From Prunus persica (taxonomy: Eukaryota > Streptophyta > Magnoliopsida > Rosales > Rosaceae): a stretch of DNA of 64,000 nt. Location: positions 15,545,507 through 15,609,506 of the forward strand of contig NC_034015.1 in the NCBI RefSeq assembly GCF_000346465.2, given 5' to 3'. Shown here one piece after another: positions 55,146 to 64,000 of this stretch (within the stretch, counting starts at the first letter, position 1; each line of letters starts with the position of its first letter). The translations under genes and the position numbers were made by a program. The notes beneath the pieces were generated by a model. It saw only the letters and a program-made list of their open reading frames with translations, ran no database searches and was not told where the DNA came from.

Positions 55146-55798
55146 TCTTGATTCTTCACAACACAACCCAACACGTACCAAAATCCGATCACGATTAACT
55201 TATGTTAGTTCGACATTTTACAAATTTTCTTTTTACGTCAGACATTGGTTTGAAATTCATCATTAATTGAAATGAAAAATCTATCTGGAACTAAATTGAA
55301 CCGAAAACTAGATGTGAGAGTTTATAGAAAGATTATTACCGCAGCAGAAACTATGTCGACCAACGATAGGCAGGGCGGTTTACTCGTGTGGGTCGCCGGT
55401 GCTAAGGAGCCCGTTGCTGGGTTTCACCCGTGAAGAGCCATATGATGGTTTTCCATTTCTCCATTTCTCTTGACTTCAATGTTTCATATATCAAGAGAAA
55501 AAAATATTACGACAAAATCATGCGCACACCTAACATATTGGGTGGACTAGGATAGGAGAGTGTTCATACTCCGAGTCTATAAGATATGTTTTTTTTATCT
55601 TCTTCTTTATAATATAGTCTTAATAGAATAGATCTATAATGACGACCATGTGAGAGATCTGAGACTCATTTAATTGAACAAGTCCTCGTACATACATACA
55701 GTGTTGACTTCATCTCTATCTGTCTCCGCGTAAAATAGTTCTAATTAAAACTAATCAGAAAAAAGGACAAGAACATGGGGATTAAAAAAACATGGGAT
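55146..55798. promoter_or_regulatory. Upstream region of the RPW8 membrane gene
   Basis: 5' flank of the gene starting at 55145. The first 60 bases resemble the leader of gene D (TTCACAACACAACCCA versus TTTACAACAAAACCCA). No element assigned; no other gene seen. Confidence 0.45.
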
Positions 55799-56046
55799 CT
55801 TACTTGCCAGCAGCCTAAGCACATGTTGTTGGATGAAACGAACAATGAAGCAACAATAAACATGGCTACTTATGAAATTACAGTGAGGAAACTGATATAC
55901 TTCCACTTCCACTTCCACTTCCAGCGTTAACCCGTGTTGGCGTGAAAAAAATAGTTACCGAAAGAGGAAAAGGATTATCTTTTTGTTAGGCCCAAATTGG
56001 ATTTAATTGAGCCCAACCCATTGAATTCTCATTTCTAATGGGCTTT
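55799..56046 (-). pseudogene. Fragment of reticulon exon 1 and its upstream region
   Basis: 55799-55950 matches 35305-35500 (CTTACTTGCCA, GAAGCAACAATAAACATGGC, TATGAAAT-A-AGTGAGGAA), including the splice donor of exon 1. It then passes into sequence like 35787-35856 (AGCCCAACCCATTG, TAATGG-CTTTT). A (CTTCCA)n run lies inside. Stops and deletions make it non-coding. Confidence 0.8.
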
Positions 56047-57381
56047 TGTATATGTATTTGACAGCCCAAACATCGGTGACATGATAATCACTTCCCTTTC
56101 TTCTTCTTCTTCTTCATACTCCTCTTTTTTTTTTCTTTTTTTTTTGTCTTATTTTATCTCAAGGCAAAAACTCATTTTTAGTCCCTATAACTTACTATTT
56201 TTATCACTAAGGTGCTTGCAGTTTCAATTTTATCAATTTTATCACTGTAGTTTGAATTCCAGGCAATTCAAGGACAATCCTCAATTTATGTCATAGTACT
56301 CTAATATGGATGGCATTTCGATCCAATCTTACAGTCCACACCATAGGCACCTGTTGAAACCCAAAAAGTCACTAGAAACCCAAAGGCATTTAAAGCCCAA
56401 TATAACTTATAAAATAAATAAATAAATTAGTCATGTGCTAATTCCAATTATATTTTGGGATTTAACTCAACAAAATAAATATATACATGAGCTTTTATAC
56501 AAATTCTAATAATATCCATGCCATGTCAAGCATGCCAAGCCTATTCCTTACCCTTCCTTTAAATCCAATATCTCATTAAGCTTGGTCACCATCAAGAATG
56601 CTTCACCGTCACAAAAGCCAAAGTCACTGCAACACATGCCCAAGCATTCCATGCACATGCCAAAATAACTCCATGCAAGGTTAATACATTTTTCTTATGC
56701 CAAATCACCTACCAATCTCAAATGAACCCAAGTCATGTGATTGTTCGTAGGGGTTGCATGTAGGGTTGTGGTGTGGAAGATTATGAAGGTCCTCAAAGCT
56801 CATAGAAGCTCCTAGATAATGGAGACTTTGGGTTGCTTGGTATCACCAAATAGTTCAAGCCCATTACTTGGAGTTCTTCCATATGGGTAAGCAAATAAGA
56901 TATAATTTTCGACGTCTTCCTATTACTCGCTAGAAACAAGCCAATTTTGCATCTCCCTATTACCCATTGGAAACCCCTGGAACCGAAGATAATGGTAGGT
57001 AGTGGCTGTGAGGTTTTCTAGGTTGAGAGAGAAGATAGAATTCGAGAGATATGTTTATACTTCAGTAACTTTTTTTTAGAGGATGTACTTCTATAATATC
57101 TCCTTTGTGGACATTCGGACGTTATTACTGTACGAACGCCGTATATTTTTTATTACTCCTCTCTACTTTTCTCTATGTTTACATTGATATTCATACATTA
57201 ATAACATCCAAACATTCGCATGGAAGAAGAACTGTACAATTCTTCAAGAGTTGTCCCCTTGTTAGGCCAGTATAGGATTTGAATTCGCACTCCAAATGGG
57301 CTTTTAGGATTTGTTAGGCCCAAAAGCTAGTTAGCTTTCTCTTCCATCCTCTTGTACATTTATTTTATCTTTTATTACCAG
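56047..57381. other. Intergenic, no clear feature
   Basis: T-rich start (56100-56145), then A/T-rich DNA. A TGTTGAAACCC at 56352 could be an LTR start, but no partner end or duplication was found. No gene supported. Confidence 0.4.
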
Positions 57382-57386
57382 CGCTA

Positions 57387-57859
57387 TGTTGTAAAGTCTT
57401 TGTGTGGAGCCCACTAACTATTCATTTGGAGACTTTGGGTAGAGTTTGTCGGCAACTTTTTCTTACTGCACACTCACGAGAGTTGCACCAATCTGCCTAT
57501 AAATAGGCAACCTGCAAAGTGAAAGAAATGAGAAGACAGAAGAGAAAGGGAGAAACGAAAAGAAACAAAGAAGAGGAAAGAGAAAAGAGAGAAAAGAGGA
57601 AAGAGAAGAGGAAAGAGAAAAGAAAGAGAGTCAGGCAGAGAAGAGGAAGAGAAGGAAGAAAGAGGGTGAGTGAGCAGAGAGAAAATTCAGTGAGCCACAC
57701 ATATTGTAAACACTATTGTAGCCATATTATTTTATATAGTGAAAAGTTACTGCTGCTGCTCTCCGAGGACGTAGGCATAGCCGAACCTCGTTAAATACTG
57801 TGTCTCATCTACTTTACGTGCAGCTCAATATTCGCACATATCCCAGTTATTTTATAACA
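57387..57859 (+). repeat. 5' LTR with TATA box and GA-rich tract
   Basis: The TATA box sits in the palindrome GCCTATAAATAGGC. The purine tract 57520-57665 is just downstream, so it lies in the transcribed leader. ORFs across it are artefacts. Confidence 0.92.
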
Positions 57860-58164
57860 CGTTATCAGCATGAGAAGCTCTCAGGTATAATTTTTGTGCT
57901 GCACTATTATTTATACTACTAACCATTGTATATATATATATGAAAAGTTGATGGTAATATAATATGCTATATCTATTCATTTTTCTATTACTAACCACTA
58001 ACAAAAATGGACCCTTGGTAATACTAAACATATTATCAGTGGGAGACCGTTACTAATACTAACATTTTTCTTACTTTATTCGGTGGTGGTTTTAACCCCA
58101 TATTTGTTTTATTTACTGTATGATGTAGGTTTATTACCCATACAAGCACGTTTACTTTATCGCA

Positions 58165-58560
58165 AATTTACTTTTATTTAAAGTATGATGTGGAATTAAC
58201 CCTCATACTTTATGAATTTACTTTACCGCACATTTACTTTTACTTAAAGTATGATGAGGAATTAACCCTCATACTTTATGAATTTACTTTACCTCACATT
58301 TAATTTTATTTAAGATATGGTGCGGAATTAACGTCCATATAGCAAGTAATTTATTTTATCGCACATTTACTTTTACTTAAAGTATGATGAGGAATTAACC
58401 CTCATACTTTATGAATTTACTTTACCGCACATTTACTTTTACTTAAAGTATGATGAGGAATTAACCCTCATACTTTATGAATTTACTTTACTGCACATTT
58501 ACTTTTATTTAACGTATGGTGCGGGTTTATCGTCCATACAAGCAATTCATTTACCAATAA
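58165..58560. repeat. Tandem array of about 65 bp hairpin units
   Basis: Six units of the type TTTACTTTTACTTAAAG, TATGATGAGG, AATTAA, CCCTCATACTTT. Each unit folds on itself (AAAGTATGA-GAGG pairs with CCCTCATACTTT around AATTAA). Units 3 and 6 are diverged but change both arms together (TATGGTGCGG with CGTCCATA). Confidence 0.85.
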
Positions 58561-59788
58561 TTTAATTTACAAGCAATTTATTTTATGGATTAAATATGCT
58601 GTATGATGAGTTTTTACAGTATGCAGATCAAGACCAGAAGTTCCTTGATCCTCATCATACAATTACATTAGGACTTGAAGATCATTGATGATGATATTGA
58701 TATGAGAGCTGGCAGTCTCTCCGGTACTATACTTGTAAACAAGAGATCGGACTTGAAGATCCTTGATCCTTGACATGTAAATAAGGACCTAGAGTTCCTT
58801 GATGATGTAACAGTACCGTATTGGTTAAAAGTACCGTACACATGAATAATAACTGTACTGGCAAATGTACTGTATACATGAATAGATACGTATTCATGAC
58901 TTGATGAATAGTGCCATATACATGAATAGTGATGTATGCATAAATATTTACCATTTTAGGTAAACTGTCACTATTCAAAAAGGGAACCTGCAGTTCCTTA
59001 AACTCATGGATGAGCAATTAAATGAGATGCCAGAAGTTCCTCAAGATATGGACAATTATGTAAGGGCTTGAAGTCTAGAAATATGTGCAGAAAATTGTAA
59101 AAATGTCCATACCATGAGAATATGTGATTTTGGCTTGAGGTTCAAAATCTAACAGTGTTGAGAACCTGAAGTTCCAACAATTAAATCTTGATGTATTATT
59201 GCAAATTGTGGTACGCCACATATTTCTTTGGCATAAGAAAATGATGAATTTAATAAAGTTCGATTATGTTATAATCGACACCTCAAGGAAGAAATATATT
59301 TTGTGAATTTCGGTTGTTAAGAATACACCGCGAAATAGATAATATCAATATAAACCTCAAATAATGAATTGAGGCTCCCCACATATTTTGTTATATCTGG
59401 GCCGGAAGCCCATGGATCCAAATATATGAGAGATCCTGAACTTGAAGTTGTGGGTATATAGTAGTTAATGCTTTTCACTACTATATTGCGATATTATCGT
59501 GGCTTTTACTCAATTCATATTTCATGTCCATTTGAAAAAGGACAAATAAATTCTGAGTTTGTGTTTAGCACAGGCCAAAAGTTCCATACGTTGAAATATG
59601 AAATTTGGGAGAGTCGATGTGGTTATTTGAACATATAAGGCACAAGGTTCCAAACCGTCATTTTGAAAAGACGTAAAAACCACAGGTGCAAGTTTAAGAA
59701 TGTGCGCAATTATTATTACAGGAACATACAACAGATAGATTTTTTCCTGCAATGAAGGTGCATGCCCTGTAAAATCTATAAAAATACA

Positions 59789-60340
59789 TTATGTTCTGGA
59801 AGCCTCTGAAGGAAGAGGACGACGCCTCTTAAGCTTAGCCATGAGCCTCTCATGGTCTCCCAAAATTCTTTCATTGGAGACCTGCAGCATGTCTAGCCTT
59901 CTCAGTGTATCAACAGAGTACGAACTCACCAGTTTCAACAAGGCATTATTCTCTCCTTTAAGTTTCTCAACCTCCTGTTGAGACTCATGAAACATTCTTT
60001 GGAGAGACGAATTTTCAGTAGTTAACCTCTCAACCTCGTTTGCTCTGGCACGCAAACGATCAGCCATGTTAGAAACAGAAGCAGCACTCTGAATGCTAAA
60101 AGCCATTGAGTCATCAATAGCCTCTTCCTCAGACCTCCCTGTTAACAGCATTTCATCCATTGGAGTAATGAAATTCCTAGCTACTATGACAGCAGTAGCA
60201 TCATTCATCATCACAGAATCATTAACTGTGAGATGACGATTTTGGGATACAAAGGATGGACGCCAAACTTTGGCGTCACTCTTTGTTGTGGGAGCATCAT
60301 TTAAATTGAAATAATTTGGGCAGGAAGAAGAGGAAGCCAT
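59789..60340 (-). CDS. Coiled-coil protein encoded antisense inside the LTR element
   Basis: 183-codon ORF on the strand opposite to the retrotransposon. N-terminus MASSSSCPNYFNLND is Ser-rich. From about residue 95 to 160 there is a heptad pattern (RARANEVERLTTENSSLQR, then QQEVEKLKGENNALLKLV) typical of a coiled coil. The C-terminus is basic (KLKRRRPLP). I do not recognise a named family. The ORF is complete and has good codon texture compared with the decayed surroundings. It may be a captured host exon or an antisense accessory ORF of this retroelement family. Confidence 0.5.
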   Translation of the reverse strand: MASSSSCPNYFNLNDAPTTKSDAKVWRPSFVSQNRHLTVNDSVMMNDATAVIVARNFITPMDEMLLTGRSEEEAIDDSMAFSIQSAASVSNMADRLRARANEVERLTTENSSLQRMFHESQQEVEKLKGENNALLKLVSSYSVDTLRRLDMLQVSNERILGDHERLMAKLKRRRPLPSEASRT

Positions 60341-63066
60341 TTTTAAGAAGGTTTTGAAGAAAGTCTTACAAAAACTAAAGTTTCAGAAAATGAAGGAAGT
60401 TGAGTTGAAACGCAGTTGCCCCAATCAAGTTTTGCAAAGGCAATATCTATAGACGAAAATGTGGCAACATTTCCAGGATTCCAATATCTTCTCGAATCCC
60501 CATATTATCTTTTTCTTTCCCAGAGTCTAAAACTTCACGTGGCCTCTGATAATGCCTGTCGACACTTTCGGCGTTTTCAAGTATTATTTTCGAAGCTGAT
60601 CTTGCTTTACGGATTTCACGGAGCTACTTTTTCAAAAGTATCCCGAGAATCTCGCAATTTTCCTATGGTTAATTTGAAATTCACCGGTTCTACCTATTCA
60701 TTGTATTTGTGTATAAATGTGTTACTAACGAAATTTTCTTTGCAGAAGACATCCAGTTTACTCCATACCTAGTGATGCGATATCTACTTATTTTTCTTAT
60801 CAGTGAGCACTTAATATGCCCGAGAAGCAAGACTATCTCTGATCATCCATTCAGGAAGCGAGACTATCCCTGATCACGTTTCCGCCACATCAGGGAACTG
60901 TGAAGGCAACCTTATGCTCTAATCTCCGGAAGTTCTTCTAGACTAGAAGAAATGAGAGCTTGTTGTTTGCTCCCACCAGCTTCCTTCCTTGATTGCTGAG
61001 CTTGTTGTCTGCTCCCACCAGCTTCCTTCCCTGATTGCTTATCTTACCTTGCAATCAATATCACATTTTTTTGCATTTTTTCTCTTTTTGTAACTCTCTG
61101 TTCATAAGAGATTTTATTTCTTTAGAATGAACATCTGAAGAAAGAATCCATGGAGTGATCATAACTCTGAGGGTTATTTGTTTTTAACAGAGAAAAGAGT
61201 TGTGATTTTGCTCTTGCAGGATATAACTAGATCATCAAGCGCTACATTATATTTACTGGGCTGATATGAGCTTGAATGATACTTGAGAAAAGTTTCTCCC
61301 ACCTAAGAATGTAAGCAATACTTGTGTTATTTTATGCTTATATACGTATTTGATATTTTATCTTGAAAGGTAACCAAATGGGGAGATAAGTCCGTTCCAA
61401 AAGAATGGCTTGTATGTATCCATGAATTATTAACGCAAATTTTACAGATTGCAAGTTGGATACATTGATAATACACTGCACAGATTAAAGTCCCATAAGA
61501 ACAGAATATGGGTATAGCAGTGATCAATATGATGCACGCCTGTTGCGTAGCAAATGATGTGGATTGAAGTCCCGAAAGGACAATCCTTTGACATGTCAAT
61601 ATTGATATTGTGCACGCCTAATGTGTAGCAAATTGTATGGGTTAAAGTCCCATAAATTAATTGACATGTATGTATTAATCTGTGGCATGCCTGCAGCATG
61701 ACAGATATATGGGTTCTAAATGTTCCAACTCCCTAAATGGAGATTATCCACGCCCTACTATAAAATAACGCTCCATTGGAGGTTATAATCCACATTCTCA
61801 CATAATAAAAGCCCCCTGCAGTGGCTTGGGTACCCAAAAGCGAAGAAATGCTTATAATTGATGTATGCACATGCAAATGAGAATGGTGGGATCATAAATT
61901 GATGAATGACAAATTTTGATTTTGGAGTAGCTACTCAAATCATCAATGGGCTGTGTTGATTGGAACCACGTTCAATTATTAAAAGTCGACAATATCATTG
62001 GCCAAAATGGAATGAGGCAATTCCATTATAGATGAGAATGAACGTGAAAGAACAAACCCACAGTACGAACCCCAAAAGATGTTAATATTAAAAGTTATAC
62101 TTGGGTGTTCGGAATAAAAGGGAATATACCTACTTTGTATGACACAATGTTTCTGGCAGAAACAAGGAATGTTGGGTTTTCTCCATATTTACAAATTCAA
62201 TTGTGCCCCCTTATTGCACATTTACGGAGACCAACATGTTATCTTTAAAGGTTATTAAATGCACGGAGCATATTGCCAGAAGCGATTTCCTAAAGATGTA
62301 TAAATAGCTAGGTTAAAGCTATATAATGTGTCATAAAGTTTAATCCCTTTAATCAAAATCCTTGAAAGGATTGAAATTGCACAAAGCAAGTCCCTGAATG
62401 ACATGTGCCTGAAGCACAAAATCTGTACTCAATGTTAATGTACATAAATTGCCTAAGTGAGTATATTGATTATAATGTGTTTACAACACATTAAAGCTTC
62501 TCAAGAGTTCCAGAAATATTTGTCTCGACTGAAAGATCGAGCATTATGCCAACGACATTATTGCTTATACTAAGAAAGTATTGAAGCATTTTTATGAGGA
62601 TTATCCGTTGGACACTTTAATGATTTTCCGGAAGTATATTGGACCGGACATCATATTTTCCAAATAGGGCTCAACTCCATCACCATCATTTTGGAATGAT
62701 GTGAGGTATATTTGATGCTATCTCCTCATAACACCTTGTACGGGCATATTCTTTCAAGTGAACTTACAAATAGCCCAAGTTTTGTTAGAAACGCGGACTC
62801 TGAAAATTTCTATGATTTACATAGAGATAGCTCACTGAAAATATATTTACTATATGAATTGTTGGTGGCTACATCATTCACTCACTCCGAAAGATTCTCA
62901 CTCCAAAAGATAGTTATGAAGACATCAGGGGGAGCATCCAGAAGTATGCTATATAGATTGTTGTACTCTTCTTTCTTCCTTCCATCAGTTTTCTATCTCA
63001 CTAGGTTTTCTCCAAGCAAAGTCTGATGAAGCAACTGACATATTATTTGTGGTCTCCAAGGGGGAG
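60341..63066. other. Non-coding interior of the LTR element
   Basis: Contains repeated motifs such as TTGCTCCCACCAGCTTCCTTCCYTGATTGCT (twice, about 60960-61040) and a degenerate repeat around 61480-61690 (GTCCCATAA, GCACGCCT-TGTAGCAAAT). Scattered short inverted repeats. No retroviral protein motif found on either strand. Confidence 0.6.
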
Positions 63067-63567
63067 TGTTGTAAAGTCTTTGTGTGGAGCCCACTAACTA
63101 TTCATTTGGAGACTTTGGGTAGAGTTTGTCAGCAACTTTTTCTTACTGCACACTCACGAGAGTTGCACCAATCTGCCTATAAATAGGCAACCTGCAAAGT
63201 GAAAGAAATGAGAAGACAGAAGAGAAAGGGAGAAACGGAAAGAAACAAAGAAGAGGAAAGAGAAAAGAGAGAAAAAAGGAAAGATAAGAGGAAAGAGAGA
63301 AGAGGAAAAAGAAAAGAGGAAAGAGAAAAGAAAGAGAGTCAGGCAGAGAAGAGGAAGAGAAGGAAGAAAGAGGGTGAGTGAGCAGAGAGAAAATTCAGTG
63401 AGCCACACATATTGTAAACACTATTGTAGCCATATTATTTTATATAGTGAAAAGTTACTGCTGCTGCTCTTCGAGGACGTAGGCATAGCCGAACCTCGTT
63501 AAATACTGTGTCTCATCTACTTTACGTGCAGCTCAATATTCGCACATATCCCCGTTATTTTATAACA
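63067..63567 (+). repeat. 3' LTR
   Basis: Matches 57387-57859 apart from a few base changes (for example GTCGGCAAC versus GTCAGCAAC) and about 28 extra bases in the GA tract. Confidence 0.92.
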
Positions 63568-63572
63568 CGCTA

Positions 63573-64000
63573 GTGATTATGCTCCATAATTATTTTTGGG
63601 TCCATGATGTTCCCAACAGTTACAACACTTTGATTCCATCACGACGAAGCCTCATGATAATGTACAATGTCTCACTTATTGCCTCAACCAATTCTTCATG
63701 CTTTTATGGTTTTTTTTACGCAATATGCTGAATTTGTTACTTCTCCTTTTATCCCTCCGATCGGAAATTGCATATAAATGGAAAGGTTCATAAGCAATAA
63801 CCTCTAACATGTGGTAACTTACAAAAAACGTTATCAAATTAGACAATAATCTTTAGTAGCACAAAATAATAATCACATATTACATTCCGATTTAGTCGCA
63901 GTTTACTCGGATTGATGTCCACCCTAACTCATAACGCACCAAATAAATTCCTCCAATATGATAATCCAACCCCATCCATCCTAAGCTTAAAGCATATAAA
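63573..64000. other. Right edge, no feature recognised
   Basis: A/T-rich sequence after the LTR element. No ORF with family motifs and no element ends seen. Confidence 0.4.

Larger units (their letters stand above)
57387..63567 (+). mobile_element. Young non-autonomous LTR retrotransposon, 6181 bp
   Basis: Perfect 5-bp duplication CGCTA (57382-57386 and 63568-63572). LTRs are 57387-57859 (473 bp) and 63067-63567 (501 bp), TGTTGTAAAG...TTATAACA. They differ by a handful of substitutions and one length change in the GA-rich tract, so insertion is recent. TATAAATA lies at 57498-57505 and 63178-63185. After the 5' LTR comes CGTTATCAGCATGAG, a primer-site form I associate with plant Copia-like elements; AAGGGGGAG precedes the 3' LTR. 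No gag, protease, integrase or RT was found in the 5.2 kb interior. Confidence 0.93.

Noticed and set aside
57497..57794. Charged Lys/Glu/Arg ORF and its antisense partner in the LTR
   Set aside because: GA-rich leader tract of the LTR; the same artefact repeats at 63154-63408.
62712..63026. 104-codon ORF in the LTR element
   Set aside because: No retroviral or other motif, and no codon support beyond chance.

Overview
This is plant nuclear DNA: A/T-rich, with GT-AG introns, RPW8-type (CC-R) NB-LRR genes, a DYW pentatricopeptide gene, a plant reticulon, plant retrotransposons, PIF/Harbinger and hAT transposons, and an endogenous caulimovirid. The NRG1-type gene family with five exons and a QHD motif points to a eudicot. 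A woody rosid, perhaps Rosaceae, is a guess from overall flavour and is not proven.

Layout. 0-24 kb is a minus-strand head-to-tail cluster of four NRG1-like RNL genes. Gene A is cut by the window edge. Gene B is intact at 820 codons. Gene C is a pseudogene with two frameshifts and one stop. Gene D is open at 794 codons but lacks 20 codons inside the NB-ARC. Between them lie a 216-222 bp tandem array, a complete 4.0 kb PIF/Harbinger element and several smaller DNA transposons. 24-31 kb holds a plus-strand DYW-PPR gene, an hAT element, an LTR remnant, a Harbinger derivative and an intronless alkenal double-bond reductase gene.

31-56 kb is a second RPW8 zone, but with short membrane-type proteins instead of full RNLs. 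It has a soluble RPW8-only gene and its broken tail copy, an intact reticulon-like gene, an RPW8 gene whose C-terminal half looks like a reticulon membrane domain joined at the same splice phase, and an RPW8 protein with three C-terminal membrane segments. Broken reticulon pieces are scattered around these genes. The same zone contains a 2.57 kb solo LTR, SINEs, a degenerate endogenous pararetrovirus (about 43.05-50.71 kb) next to a TA microsatellite, and a small gag-only Copia element with perfect target duplication. 57.4-63.6 kb is a young non-autonomous LTR retrotransposon with a coiled-coil ORF on its antisense strand.

How parts relate. The RNL proteins are expected to act as helper immune receptors. 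RPW8-only and RPW8-membrane proteins are relatives of the same N-terminal domain. The most interesting observation is the apparent RPW8-reticulon fusion beside a reticulon gene. Exon boundaries were read by eye from GT/AG signals and frame continuity and by comparison between the paralogues in this window. No database search was possible.
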